Part shown: piece by piece, positions 9,799-19,389 of the stretch
Position numbering within the stretch: position 1 is the first letter of the stretch
Layout: the number at the start of each line of letters is the position of its first letter
NCBI GenBank assembly: GCA_029551925.1
Contig: JAKPEO010000121.1
Span: 40,294 to 104,293 of the forward strand
Origin: a bacterium
Lineage (GTDB): Bacteria > JAGOBX01
Length of the DNA: 64,000 nucleotides
Direction: 5' to 3'
The notes under the pieces: generated by a model
Told to the model about the DNA's origin: nothing
The model's input: only the letters and a program-made list of their open reading frames with translations
Databases searched by the model: none
Made by a program: the position numbers and the translations under genes

Positions 9799-10515
9799 AT
9801 GGAATTAAAAAATATTACTCCTGAAAAATTTCAACAAAATTATTTTAGGACAATCGATTCGATAAAAGAACAATGCCTTAAAAACAATAGGCGGTTTGAT
9901 GAATTAACAATTATTATCGTAAGCAAGTATATAACAAGTTCTTCATTAAAAGAATTAATCTCAACAAATCTCATAAAAGATATAGGAGAGAATCGCGCAC
10001 AATTATTAAGAGAACGCTATGAAACGATAAATAATGCTGTAAACTGGCATTTTATTGGGACATTACAATCTAATAAAATAAAATATTTTGTTGAATATAT
10101 AAAATTAATACATTCAATAACATCTGAAAAATTATTGAGCGAAATAAATAAACAAGCGCTAAAAAAAAATAAAATAGTTGATGGTTTGATTGAAATCAAT
10201 ACTTCCGAAGAATCCAGTAAAACAGGCGCAGAAAAAGAAGCAGTATTTAGATTATTTGATTTTTATTGTAATGAAAAAATAAAAAATAATTTGACCAATC
10301 TTAATATTCAGGGCTTGATGACTATGGCTGCACTTAATGCTGATGAACTAAAATGCCGAAAAAGTTTTAGTTTTTTAAGAAAAACATTAGAACAAATTAA
10401 TAATAAATTCGGAATAAATATGAAAGTTTTATCTATGGGTATGAGCGCAGATTATTTATATGCTATTGCCGAAGGTGCTACGCATTTGCGCATCGGCTCG
10501 ATATTTTTCGAATAA
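9799..10515 (+). CDS. YggS/PROSC-family PLP homeostasis protein
   Basis: This is a single-domain, alanine-racemase-like PLP-binding protein that maintains pyridoxal phosphate balance. The PLP lysine sits in IVSKY near residue 37. Later family signatures include IGENRAQ, WHFIGTLQSNKIK, GLMTM and LSMGMSADY, ending with the phosphate-binding LRIGSIFF. At 238 residues it is normal length. The start follows the TPR gene stop by one base. Elsewhere yggS often lies near division genes, but not here. Confidence 0.92.
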   Translation: MELKNITPEKFQQNYFRTIDSIKEQCLKNNRRFDELTIIIVSKYITSSSLKELISTNLIKDIGENRAQLLRERYETINNAVNWHFIGTLQSNKIKYFVEYIKLIHSITSEKLLSEINKQALKKNKIVDGLIEINTSEESSKTGAEKEAVFRLFDFYCNEKIKNNLTNLNIQGLMTMAALNADELKCRKSFSFLRKTLEQINNKFGINMKVLSMGMSADYLYAIAEGATHLRIGSIFFE

Positions 10516-10574
10516 AATAATTGCTAAAATATCATGCTTATTAAAATGCTATAACAATATTAAAGTTCATATAA

Positions 10575-11618
10575 TCACGCTGAAAATTTTATGCACGAAT
10601 CAATTAATACATAACAAAAATCTGATATAATATTGCCGATAAGCGCTAAAAATGATTATATCACAATTATTCCCATAAATAAATTATAATCGCAACTTGT
10701 AATAACGTCTAATACCAATTGCCCCATACCGGGAATATCAAATACTCGTTCAATTAATACGGACCCGGCAAACATCAAAGTCATAAAACTTCCAAAACCA
10801 GTTGCAATAGGTATCAATGAATTCCTAAACGCATGTGAAAATACTGCGCGTTTGTAAGAGCAGCCCTTTGCCATCACAGCGCGCACATAATCGCTATTCA
10901 CTTGTTCGATTATCGAATTTTTCATTAAAATAGTAAGCGCGGCAAACGCATCTATCATATAACAGACAACAGGCAAAAACATATGCCACGCTACATCCTT
11001 CACTTTTTCAAAAAATGTCATATATTCAAAATTTTGAGAGACAAATCCGGCAATAGGAAACCAATCAAATAATCCGTCTGTTGTTCCGCAAAACAGCATT
11101 TTTAAAAGCATACCAAACGCAAATGCCGGCACAGCATAACCAATAAAAATAATCACGCTTGTAATTGTATCAAATGCGCTGCCGTGCTTCATCGCTTTCC
11201 ACACGCCGAGCGGAATACATATTAAATACTGCAAAATAAATCCGGTCAATCCGAAAATTAACGATACAGGAAAGCGCTCTTTTATCAACTGCCATACGCT
11301 TTTATTCGGATATTTATAAGATTCGCCAAAATCTAAACGCGCTACGCCGCCGAGCCAATTAAAATATCTTATTATTAACGGCTTATCAAAACCAAAATGT
11401 TTTTCCAGCATTTTTTTATGCTCTTCTGTCAGCCCGCGAGTTTCTGTTGATTTTGCGCCTATATTATCGCCCGCGCTAATACCGCGCATTTGCAACAATA
11501 ATTGTTCAACAGGTCCGCCCGGCACAAATTGGCTTATCATAAAACAAACAATAGTTATTCCTATCAATGTAGGTATAACTAAAATCATTCTTTTGATAAA
11601 ATAATTAAAATTACTCAT
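10575..11618 (-). pseudogene. yejB-like peptide ABC permease interrupted by an in-frame TAA
   Basis: The frame from 11618 encodes an inner-membrane permease of the DppB/OppB/YejB family, with the N-terminal pattern LVIPTLIGITIV...FVPGGPVEQ and the EVxxG-like region ending ERVFDIPGMGQL. It reads for 320 residues and then meets TAA at 10656-10658, in the middle of the last membrane helix. In the same frame, with no gap, 26 more codons continue with SFLALIGNIISDFCYVLID and end at TGA (10575-10577). That is the missing end of the helix and the tail normally ending DPR. The tail has DSC where family members have DPR. The gene overlaps the transketolase by eight bases, and no partner permease, ATPase or binding protein is nearby. 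Confidence 0.82.
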
Positions 11619-13548
11619 TTATTTTTTGTTTTAAAAGCTCCAAAAAAATATTATCAGTATCCAATTTAAAATATTTATAAAGCGCAATTCTATCAAGCGT
11701 GCAGAATGTAAAATCATTAACCGCTCGATAATATATTTGCGGTAATTTTTCTGGATTATCTTGCGATGCTAATTTTTTCATAAATTCATCAAATAATCCT
11801 GCGCAATCAATCAATTCTTCAATAAAAAATATTTTTTTATATTTATCTGTAATTTCATTTACAAATTTAATATCTAAATTTTTTAAAGTTGACACTGCGA
11901 AAAGATCCGCAGATATTTTATTTTTTTTCTTTAATTTATCTAATGCCGCGCCGCAAAAATTTATCAATTGCGGTCCTGAGGTTAATACGCATACTTCGGA
12001 ATTATTATCTATTATTTTATTTCCAAATCCATAATTAAACGCAATATTCAATTTTCCGAAAAAATTCACAAGCGGCGCAGTACGATGCAATTTAAAATAA
12101 ATCGGCGCTTGAATTTTTTCAATTAAATACCAATTAAGAATCTGCGGTATTTCAAAATTGAAGGTCGGATAAAAAACAAGCATATTCGGAATACTGCGAA
12201 ACATCGCGACATCTCCTGTCGCTTGATGTGTCTTGCCGTCAGTTGTATAACACAAACCGGAATAATGCCCGGCATAAATCACGCGAGTATTTTCTGTAGC
12301 GTTAACATAAATCTGTTCAAAGCCGCGTCTGTAAAAATTAGCATAAGTATTTACTATCGGCAGTTTGCCTGACAATGCCAGCCCGCCGGCAATAGAAATC
12401 ATATCCTGCTCTGCGATGCCAACTTCAATAAAACGATGAGAAAAATTTAAAGCAAATTCCGTCAATTTACAAGATTTTTCTAAATCAGCATCTATACAAT
12501 AAATATTTTTATTCTTTTTCGCTAATTCAGTTATTGTTTTTGAAAAATACTCGCCTGTAGAATATTCTTTTTTTGATTGCGGTTTTTCTTTCGGTTCCGA
12601 TAATTTTTGTTTTTCTAATTTTATAAATGTCGTTAATTCTAAAAAAATTTTTTCGTTTTTGATTTTTTGTTTTAGTTCTTCTAACGCTTCTAAATATTGA
12701 ATTTTATCTGGTATCGCAGAATGCCAAATATATTTTCGCCTTTTTGCTGCGCTTGCGCTCATAAATGATACACCTGCGCCTTTTTCTGTATAGGCAATCA
12801 TAATTTGATTTTTTTCTTGCGTATTATATATTTTTGAAAGTTTTAATATTAATTCATCATAATTATGTCCATCAACTTCCAAAACATCAAAACCAAAGCC
12901 CCGTAACACGTATCCTAAATCATAAATTTTTTTTATGTCATCTACGTTGCTGTCAGATTGTATTCTATTACAATCTATTATAGGTATAACATTAAACAAT
13001 TTATATTGTTTAATAGTCATTAACGCTTCATAATTCTGACCTTCCTGCAATTCGCCGTCGCCTAATATTACAAATATTTTTGATTTCGAATTTGCCAGCG
13101 CTATACCTGTTGCTTTTGACAAAGTTTGACCTAATGACCCGCTGTTTATATATATTCCTTTTGTAGAAATGTCAGTATGTGCTTGCGGGCCATTCGGCGT
13201 TTTATAATTCAATAATGATTTCGTCGGTATTATTCCTAATCCCGCAAGACAAGCATATTGCATTACCGCAGCATGCCCCTTGCTCAACAGCGTATAATCA
13301 AAATCATTAAATTTATAAACTCCTTCTATTTTCGCTAAATAAAAATATATGACTGTCAATATATCGGCAATAGAAAACGAAGCGCCAAGCCAACCGTGCT
13401 GCGCTTTATATATCGCCGTCAAAGTATTAATTCTATTATAAATTGAATATTCCTCAAGCGCCGATATTATTTCAAAAATATTGCTTTTTCTTTTTAATGA
13501 TTTTTTATAATATTTACGGTCAACTAAAAAAAAATTATCTAATATCAT
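11611..13548 (-). CDS. Transketolase-family enzyme, both halves in one chain
   Basis: A thiamine-diphosphate enzyme of 645 residues moving two-carbon units between sugar phosphates. The N-terminal half holds the TPP site (GDGELQEGQ followed by CNRIQSD) and the substrate histidine region SKGHAAVMQ. The C-terminal half begins near residue 330 (STGEYFSKTI) with the pyrimidine-binding EVGIAEQDMISIAGGLA. A lysine- and glutamate-rich linker joins them, and the protein resembles split transketolases fused end to end. It could serve the pentose phosphate pathway or deoxysugar synthesis; neighbours do not decide. Its 3' end overlaps the broken permease. Confidence 0.85.
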   Translation of the reverse strand: MILDNFFLVDRKYYKKSLKRKSNIFEIISALEEYSIYNRINTLTAIYKAQHGWLGASFSIADILTVIYFYLAKIEGVYKFNDFDYTLLSKGHAAVMQYACLAGLGIIPTKSLLNYKTPNGPQAHTDISTKGIYINSGSLGQTLSKATGIALANSKSKIFVILGDGELQEGQNYEALMTIKQYKLFNVIPIIDCNRIQSDSNVDDIKKIYDLGYVLRGFGFDVLEVDGHNYDELILKLSKIYNTQEKNQIMIAYTEKGAGVSFMSASAAKRRKYIWHSAIPDKIQYLEALEELKQKIKNEKIFLELTTFIKLEKQKLSEPKEKPQSKKEYSTGEYFSKTITELAKKNKNIYCIDADLEKSCKLTEFALNFSHRFIEVGIAEQDMISIAGGLALSGKLPIVNTYANFYRRGFEQIYVNATENTRVIYAGHYSGLCYTTDGKTHQATGDVAMFRSIPNMLVFYPTFNFEIPQILNWYLIEKIQAPIYFKLHRTAPLVNFFGKLNIAFNYGFGNKIIDNNSEVCVLTSGPQLINFCGAALDKLKKKNKISADLFAVSTLKNLDIKFVNEITDKYKKIFFIEELIDCAGLFDEFMKKLASQDNPEKLPQIYYRAVNDFTFCTLDRIALYKYFKLDTDNIFLELLKQKINE

Positions 13549-13555
13549 AAATGCA

Positions 13556-13969
13556 TCAACCAGTTATTCTTTTGCGTTTTTCTCTGCGTTTTTTGCGCAA
13601 TTCGATTTTTTTACGATGATATTCTATAAAGCGCTCGATTAATTCCTCATCGTCTGGAAATTTCTTTTTGATTAACTTTAAATCTTCTTCTAATTTTTGT
13701 AATTTTTCTTCGGCAAAACTTAATTGTATTCCTTCGTCAGAATTAGAAATTTCTTTAAATGTATCGGGATATTTTGTTTTTAATTTATTAGCAATACGCG
13801 TGGGTAATAAAACCACTAATTCATTATCGTTCAATAAACTCACTTCATATTTGATATTCGGATATTTTTTAGAAGCATAAGCAGTGCGTATTGTAATATC
13901 TCCTATTTCATCAATATTCAAATAATAATCCAACCAATATTTAAGCAAATAATCTCGTCTTTTTTCCAT
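13556..13969 (-). CDS. Unknown small basic protein
   Basis: A 137-residue cytoplasmic protein that I do not recognise. The first 80 residues look globular (mixed strands and helices). The last 50 form a charged helix ending in an Arg/Lys-rich tail, which could bind nucleic acid or ribosomes. It precedes the transketolase by seven bases and is probably cotranscribed. No ribosome-binding site is apparent. Confidence 0.6.
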   Translation of the reverse strand: MEKRRDYLLKYWLDYYLNIDEIGDITIRTAYASKKYPNIKYEVSLLNDNELVVLLPTRIANKLKTKYPDTFKEISNSDEGIQLSFAEEKLQKLEEDLKLIKKKFPDDEELIERFIEYHRKKIELRKKRREKRKRITG

Positions 13970-14037
13970 AATAATAATAATTCATCTCGAAAAATATATT
14001 TTAAAATTAAAAATTATGTGGAATTTATCGAATTTTG

Positions 14038-14724
14038 TCAATCAATAAATTTATATTTTATCAATGTAAATAATGCGCTGAATCCATCGCGCCAAGTAAT
14101 TTTCTTACCTTCTGTATAATCGCGACCATAATATTTTATCGGCACTTCAACTAATTTACATTTTCTTTTTAAAATTTTAGCAGTTATCTCCGGCTCAAAA
14201 TCGAAGCGTTTTGATTTTATATCTATACTTTTAATTAATTTTGTTTTAAAAACTTTATAGCAGGTTTCCATATCCGTAATAAGAGTATTATACAAAATAT
14301 TCGTCATAATGGATAAAAATTTATTACCGACATAATGCCAAAAAAACATCGAAGTAGAAATTCCTTTAAACCGCGAGCCATACACAACATCTGCATAGCC
14401 GTCAATTATCGGCATTAATAATGTCCCATAATCATTTGGATCATATTCTAAATCAGCGTCTTGAATTATTGTAATTTCGCAGTCATCTGGAACTGCTTTA
14501 AATCCTTTTGCAAGTGCAGCGCCTTTGCCTTCGTTCTTTTCGCTGAATATTTTTATTACATTCTGGTATTTTATTTGTTCTTTAATAATCTCGCGTGTGC
14601 CGTCGGTAGAGCAGTCATCAACAATAATTATAGTTTTTTCGAATGGCGTCTTTTGGACTTTTTCTAATATTTTTAATATTGTATTTTTTTCATTGTAAAC
14701 TGGCATTACTACTGCTAATTTCAT
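14038..14724 (-). CDS. GT2 family glycosyltransferase, DPM1-like
   Basis: The 228-residue protein has the GT-A fold core of dolichol-phosphate-mannose-synthase-like enzymes: VVMPVYNEKNTI, IVDDCSTDGT, NEGKGAALAKGF and the metal-binding QDADLEYDP. It ends without the membrane helices found in longer relatives, so it is probably a soluble or membrane-associated polyprenyl-phosphate sugar transferase. A GT39 enzyme lies in the window and could use such a donor, but they are about 10 kb apart. Confidence 0.9.
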   Translation of the reverse strand: MKLAVVMPVYNEKNTILKILEKVQKTPFEKTIIIVDDCSTDGTREIIKEQIKYQNVIKIFSEKNEGKGAALAKGFKAVPDDCEITIIQDADLEYDPNDYGTLLMPIIDGYADVVYGSRFKGISTSMFFWHYVGNKFLSIMTNILYNTLITDMETCYKVFKTKLIKSIDIKSKRFDFEPEITAKILKRKCKLVEVPIKYYGRDYTEGKKITWRDGFSALFTLIKYKFID

Positions 14725-14757
14725 TTTCTTGACAATCGCACCTTTTTTATAATAAAT

Positions 14758-16365
14758 TTATTTTACTAAAAATTTTCTGCTGACTTTTTCCAATGTCTTT
14801 AAATCATCATATAATTCGCTAACTTGATTTTGATTTAACCGCAATTTCATTAATTCTTTTAAATTTTGTTTTATCGCTTTATATTGAGCAAAATATTCTT
14901 CGGTAATATTCGCGCGCAAGCGTTTATATTTTTCACTATCTAATCCTTTAACTTCTGCATTGGTTAAATTTACCATTTCTCTCAGCGCCGGAATATATGT
15001 GTCAAATCCAAAGTTTTCTTTGATTGATTTTTCCAAGCCCAATTGCTGGTCTTCCTCGCCGTGTATTATAAATGTCTTTATAGGTTTTTTCTTTAATGAC
15101 GAGAGCCATTCTAAAATTCCGGGATTATCTATATGCCCTGAAAATCCTTCTAATTTTATTATTTCAGCTTTGACCATAACGCTGTCGCCGTGTATTCTGA
15201 CAATCTTTTCTCCTTCAATTAATCTACGGCCTAATGTCCCTTCTGCTTGATAACCAGTAATTAAAACAGTGGCATTTTCACGCCACAAATTATGTTTTAA
15301 ATGATGTTTGATTCTTCCAGCATCGCACATACCGCTCGCTGAAATAATCATTATTCCGCCTGATACTTTATTTAATTCTTGCGATTCTTCCGCTGATTTT
15401 GTAAATTTCAAATTATCAAATAACAGCGCAAATTCGCCATTTTTATTATATTCTGAAACTTGGTTGTGAAAATACTGATGATGTCTCTGAAATATTTCAG
15501 TTGCAGAAATAGCGAGCGGCGAATCAATATAAATTGGAAATATTGGTATTTCTTTGTTTTTTATTAAAATATTCAAGTCAACAAGTAAATCCTGCGTGCG
15601 TTCAACAGCAAAAGCGGGCACTATTATATTTCCGCCTTTTTTATAAGCGTAATTAATAACATCGCACAATTGTTCGCGTTTCTTCTGCAAATCTCTAATA
15701 CCGTGAACTTTATTGCCGTAAGTTGACTCTAACACTAAATAATCAGTTGTCTCAATTTGATGAGGGTCCTTTACAATCGGCTGGTCCTTATTTCCTAAAT
15801 CGCCGCTGAATACTATTTTTATGAGTTCATTGTTTTCTTTTATGTAAAGTTCTACTAATGCTGCGCCAAGTATATGCCCCGCGTTCCGAAAACGGAATTT
15901 TATATTTTCTGTCATTTCTATCATCGTATCATAATCTACTCTTTGAAAATATTTCAAGCAATTATAAGCATCAGCAGCAGTATATATCGGTTCAATCATC
16001 TTCTGCCCGCGTCTTAAATATTTTTTGTTCTTACGCTCGCATTCTGTTTCTTGAATATATCCGCTGTCAGGAAGCATTACTTGACACAATTCAACAGTGC
16101 CGGATGTACATATTACTTTGCCTTTAAAGCCTTTTTTGAATAATTTCGGGATTAACCCTGAATGGTCTATATGCGCGTGCGTTAATATAACAAAATCTAT
16201 ATCCGCAGGATTAAACGCAAAATCTGCATAATTCAATTCTTTGATTTCTTTTGATCCTTGAAACATTCCGCAATCAATAAGGAATCTATTTTTATTGTCA
16301 TTTGTTTCTATCATATAACAAGAGCCAGTCACGCATTTTGCCGCACCTAAAAATGTTAGTTTCAT
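14758..16365 (-). CDS. Metallo-beta-lactamase/beta-CASP RNase family protein
   Basis: A 535-residue nuclease-type protein of the YSH1/CPSF73-like group. The zinc motif HAHIDHSG lies near residue 62. A beta-CASP domain follows (IYIDSPLA, SASGMCDAGRIKHHL, ITGYQAEGTLG), then the RNA-metabolising C-terminal motif SGHIDNPGIL and the final histidine in IHGEEDQ. It probably processes RNA in the cytoplasm. An AGGAGA ribosome-binding site precedes the ATG. It follows ptsI after about 25 bases. Confidence 0.9.
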   Translation of the reverse strand: MKLTFLGAAKCVTGSCYMIETNDNKNRFLIDCGMFQGSKEIKELNYADFAFNPADIDFVILTHAHIDHSGLIPKLFKKGFKGKVICTSGTVELCQVMLPDSGYIQETECERKNKKYLRRGQKMIEPIYTAADAYNCLKYFQRVDYDTMIEMTENIKFRFRNAGHILGAALVELYIKENNELIKIVFSGDLGNKDQPIVKDPHQIETTDYLVLESTYGNKVHGIRDLQKKREQLCDVINYAYKKGGNIIVPAFAVERTQDLLVDLNILIKNKEIPIFPIYIDSPLAISATEIFQRHHQYFHNQVSEYNKNGEFALLFDNLKFTKSAEESQELNKVSGGIMIISASGMCDAGRIKHHLKHNLWRENATVLITGYQAEGTLGRRLIEGEKIVRIHGDSVMVKAEIIKLEGFSGHIDNPGILEWLSSLKKKPIKTFIIHGEEDQQLGLEKSIKENFGFDTYIPALREMVNLTNAEVKGLDSEKYKRLRANITEEYFAQYKAIKQNLKELMKLRLNQNQVSELYDDLKTLEKVSRKFLVK

Positions 16366-16389
16366 CTAACTTTCTCCTATAAAAAAAAA

Positions 16390-18171
16390 TTAAACTAACC
16401 AGAAATCAGCATCGCGATATGCAGGTATTAATTCAATAATCGCCGGCTTGATTTTTTGCAATATATACTGTTTTATTTCACTGACCATAGACATTGCCAT
16501 TATATCATCAGTATATTTTTTTGCTTGTTCATAACTAATACTCGTCAAAATAGTTTTTATATCCGGCAAAACTGACGGATTCATACTAAAATCAGTCAAG
16601 CCCATACCTAACAATAATATTGCAGTCGTAGGTATCTCTGCCATATCGCCGCAAACTGTCACCGGTTTATTTTGTTTTTTTGCAAGAGTAATTGTTTGAT
16701 TCAATAATTGCAGCACTGCCGGATGCAATCGCTGAAATAAATAATTTACTTTGTCATTTGTTCTATCTACCGCAAGCGTATATTGAATTAAATCATTTGT
16801 GCCGATTGAAATAAAATCTACATATTTAAATATTTTTTCAAGGATTATCACCGCCGCTGGAATTTCAATCATTGCGCCTAACTCTATATTTTTGTTATAC
16901 GCTATGCCTTCCTCGTCAAAGGTCATTTGTATTTCTTTTATTAATTCTCTGGTTTTTAAAATTTCAGAAATAAACGCTATCATTGGCAGTAAAATTTTTA
17001 TATTGCCAAATGCCGAAGCGCGCAATATTGCGCGCAATTGCGTTTTGAAAATATCGCGGTTTTCTAAACAAAAACGAATAGCACGCAAGCCCAAAAATGG
17101 ATTTGCTTCTTTTTCATCAGGAGAATGATGCAATAATATCTTATCTCCGCCTATATCCAATGTTCTTATTACAATAGGCATATTTTTCGGTAATGTTTGT
17201 GCGACATTTTTATAAATCATGAATTGTTCGTTTTCTGATGGCAATCGTACTTTATCCATAAATAAATATTCTGTCCTAAATAATCCGATGCCTTCAGCGG
17301 CATAATTGATTACATCTTTTGTTTCATAGTCAAACTCTATATTCGCATAAAAATTTATTTTTATATCGTCTAATGTCTTTGTTCTGGTAAGCGAATTAGT
17401 TAATATTATTTTTTCGCTTTCTATATATTCTATTTGTTTTTCTTGATATTTAGCAATTGTTTCAGGCGTAGGATTTTGAATAATTGTGCCTGTTAACCCA
17501 TCTATAATTAAAGTTTCACCGTCTATTACTTTTGAAACTATATCGTCTGCTTCAATTAGCGCCGGCACTTTTAATGCGCGCGCTAATATCGCAGTATGCG
17601 ATGTCCGCCCACCTTTTTCAGTTACAAAACCAACTATATTTTTTTTGGCTATTTGTAAAGTATCAGACGGCAATAAATCTTCAGTTACAAGTATTACTGG
17701 CTCGTCAAAATCTTCTTCTAATGTGTCATATACTTCTGTCAAATTTTGCAATATTCTGCGCCCGACATCATATATATCGCTTGCGCGCTGCCGAATTATT
17801 TCGTTGTCCAGATTCTCAAAACTTTCGCTGATTATTCGCAATACATCATCAAGTATATATTCGCAATTAATTTGTTCAGTCTTAATACGACCTACTACTT
17901 CGTTTATAAAAAATTGATCTTGTAAAATTAATAAATGAACATCGAATATTTTCGAATTTTCTTCGCCTACCTCTTCTTTTATCTTATTTCGAATCTCTTC
18001 TATCTGCTTATAACTTTTTGCAACTGCATTTTCAAATCTTATTATCTCGTCTGTTACATCTTCCGGTCTTAAATTATATTGACGGATTTTTAAATCGCGA
18101 TGCTTAAATTTTAAAACTTTGCCTATGGCAATACCTAATGATACTGGATTAGCTGTGTGAATAATTTCCAA
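16390..18171 (-). CDS. ptsI: PTS enzyme I (phosphoenolpyruvate-protein phosphotransferase)
   Basis: Transfers phosphate from PEP to HPr. The active-site histidine is in GGRTSHTAILAR (around residue 190), the PEP-binding region is typical (LFRTEYLFM, RTLDIGGDK), and the catalytic cysteine sits in VCGDMAEIP near the end. Its 593 residues are normal. There is no N-terminal GAF domain, so this is the carbohydrate-type EI and not the EI-Ntr form. The start is TTG with GAGGA upstream, six bases after ptsH. No sugar-specific EIIB/EIIC appears in the window, so the chain may be mainly regulatory. Confidence 0.95.
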   Translation of the reverse strand: MEIIHTANPVSLGIAIGKVLKFKHRDLKIRQYNLRPEDVTDEIIRFENAVAKSYKQIEEIRNKIKEEVGEENSKIFDVHLLILQDQFFINEVVGRIKTEQINCEYILDDVLRIISESFENLDNEIIRQRASDIYDVGRRILQNLTEVYDTLEEDFDEPVILVTEDLLPSDTLQIAKKNIVGFVTEKGGRTSHTAILARALKVPALIEADDIVSKVIDGETLIIDGLTGTIIQNPTPETIAKYQEKQIEYIESEKIILTNSLTRTKTLDDIKINFYANIEFDYETKDVINYAAEGIGLFRTEYLFMDKVRLPSENEQFMIYKNVAQTLPKNMPIVIRTLDIGGDKILLHHSPDEKEANPFLGLRAIRFCLENRDIFKTQLRAILRASAFGNIKILLPMIAFISEILKTRELIKEIQMTFDEEGIAYNKNIELGAMIEIPAAVIILEKIFKYVDFISIGTNDLIQYTLAVDRTNDKVNYLFQRLHPAVLQLLNQTITLAKKQNKPVTVCGDMAEIPTTAILLLGMGLTDFSMNPSVLPDIKTILTSISYEQAKKYTDDIMAMSMVSEIKQYILQKIKPAIIELIPAYRDADFWLV

Positions 18172-18177
18172 AACTTA

Positions 18178-18468
18178 TCATTCCTCGTTAAATTTGCTTT
18201 CAAAAACTTTCTCTATCGCCGCTAATGCTTCTTCAGCGTCTGGACCTTTCACATAAACTATTATTTTTGAACCGAACGGCGCGGCTAATGTCATTACACT
18301 CAAAATACTTTTACCGTTCACTTGCAGCCCTTCTTTCTCAAATATTACATCAGAAATATATTGCCCGCAGGTCTTGACTAACAATGCGGCGGGACGCGCA
18401 TGCATTCCTAATTTATTCTTTATTTCAAGAGTCTTTGTTAATTCCTTGATTTCACCTTTTAACATCAT
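18178..18468 (-). CDS. ptsH: Phosphocarrier protein HPr
   Basis: A 96-residue HPr carrying the EI-phosphorylated histidine in LGMHARPA and the regulatory serine in GKSILSVM that HPr kinase targets. Both are intact, which fits the presence of hprK two genes upstream. It has a GGAG ribosome-binding site eight bases before the first of two ATGs. It accepts phosphate from PtsI and can pass it to PtsN. Confidence 0.95.
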   Translation of the reverse strand: MMLKGEIKELTKTLEIKNKLGMHARPAALLVKTCGQYISDVIFEKEGLQVNGKSILSVMTLAAPFGSKIIVYVKGPDAEEALAAIEKVFESKFNEE

Positions 18469-18486
18469 TTTTTTAACTCCGTTTTT

Positions 18487-19389
18487 TTAATTTTTATTTT
18501 TATCACGATGTTCAAGTCGCGTTATAATATTTTTACTATTCAAATTTTCAATAAATTCATTTAATAATGATGCTATCATCACAGACCTGTGTTTGCCGCC
18601 CGTGCAACCTATTCCTATTGTCAAATATGTCTTGCCTTCTTTTACATAATTCGGCAATAAAAATTTTATAAATCCAAAAAATCTATCTAAAAAATCTTTA
18701 GAAATCTGCCAACTTAATATATAATCGCGCACCGGCTGGTCATCGCCAGTCAAATTTACAAGTTCATCTACATAAAAAGGATTAGGCAAAAATCGCACAT
18801 CTATCAATAAATCTACATTATGCGGAATTCCATATTTAAAGCCAAACGATATGATATTTACTGACATCTTATGCGTGTCTTTCTCTAATACATATTTTTC
18901 CCATAATAATTCTTTAAATTGTTTGTTTGTCAATTTAGATGTGTCTATTATCGTAGTGGCTAATCCTTTAATTTCTTGAAGTAATTGCCGCTCTTTTTTT
19001 ATAGCATTTACCACATTTTTTTTGGAAAGCGGATGCGGACGACGAGTCTCGCTAAATCTTCTGATTAAAGTATCGTCATCAGAATCTAAAAATAAAATAT
19101 TGTAATCTATTTCTAAATTATCGAGCAGCAGCAAATTATTAACTATATTTTCAGAAAAATGCTTATCGCGGACATCTATAACGCAAGCGATTTTTTTTAT
19201 TTCGTTTCCTGAATTTTTGAATAACTCGCCAAATTTAGGCAGTAAATCAGTCGGTAGATTGTCTACGCAAAAATAACCGCCGTCTTCTAAACATTTAATA
19301 GCGAAACTTTTACCAGAACCAGACATTCCTGTAATAATCAAAAATTCTGTTTTTTTACGATTCTTCAAATTTCGCGACCTTGTATCCAA
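18487..19389 (-). CDS. rapZ: RapZ/YvcJ nucleotide-binding RNase adapter
   Basis: A 300-residue P-loop protein with Walker A GMSGSGKS near residue 20 and the conserved FCVDNLP just after it. The C-terminal domain has the family signature IGIGCTGGKHRSV. In enterobacteria RapZ directs RNase E to a small RNA controlling GlmS, while other relatives bind nucleotides and GlcNAc metabolites. Its start overlaps hprK by 25 bases, so the two are translationally coupled. Confidence 0.95.
   Translation of the reverse strand: MDTRSRNLKNRKKTEFLIITGMSGSGKSFAIKCLEDGGYFCVDNLPTDLLPKFGELFKNSGNEIKKIACVIDVRDKHFSENIVNNLLLLDNLEIDYNILFLDSDDDTLIRRFSETRRPHPLSKKNVVNAIKKERQLLQEIKGLATTIIDTSKLTNKQFKELLWEKYVLEKDTHKMSVNIISFGFKYGIPHNVDLLIDVRFLPNPFYVDELVNLTGDDQPVRDYILSWQISKDFLDRFFGFIKFLLPNYVKEGKTYLTIGIGCTGGKHRSVMIASLLNEFIENLNSKNIITRLEHRDKNKN

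Noticed and set aside
10631-10642. GCCGATAA, resembling a sigma-28 flagellar -10 element
   Set aside because: No TAAA element at the right distance, and it lies in the decayed end of the permease with no gene downstream in that orientation.
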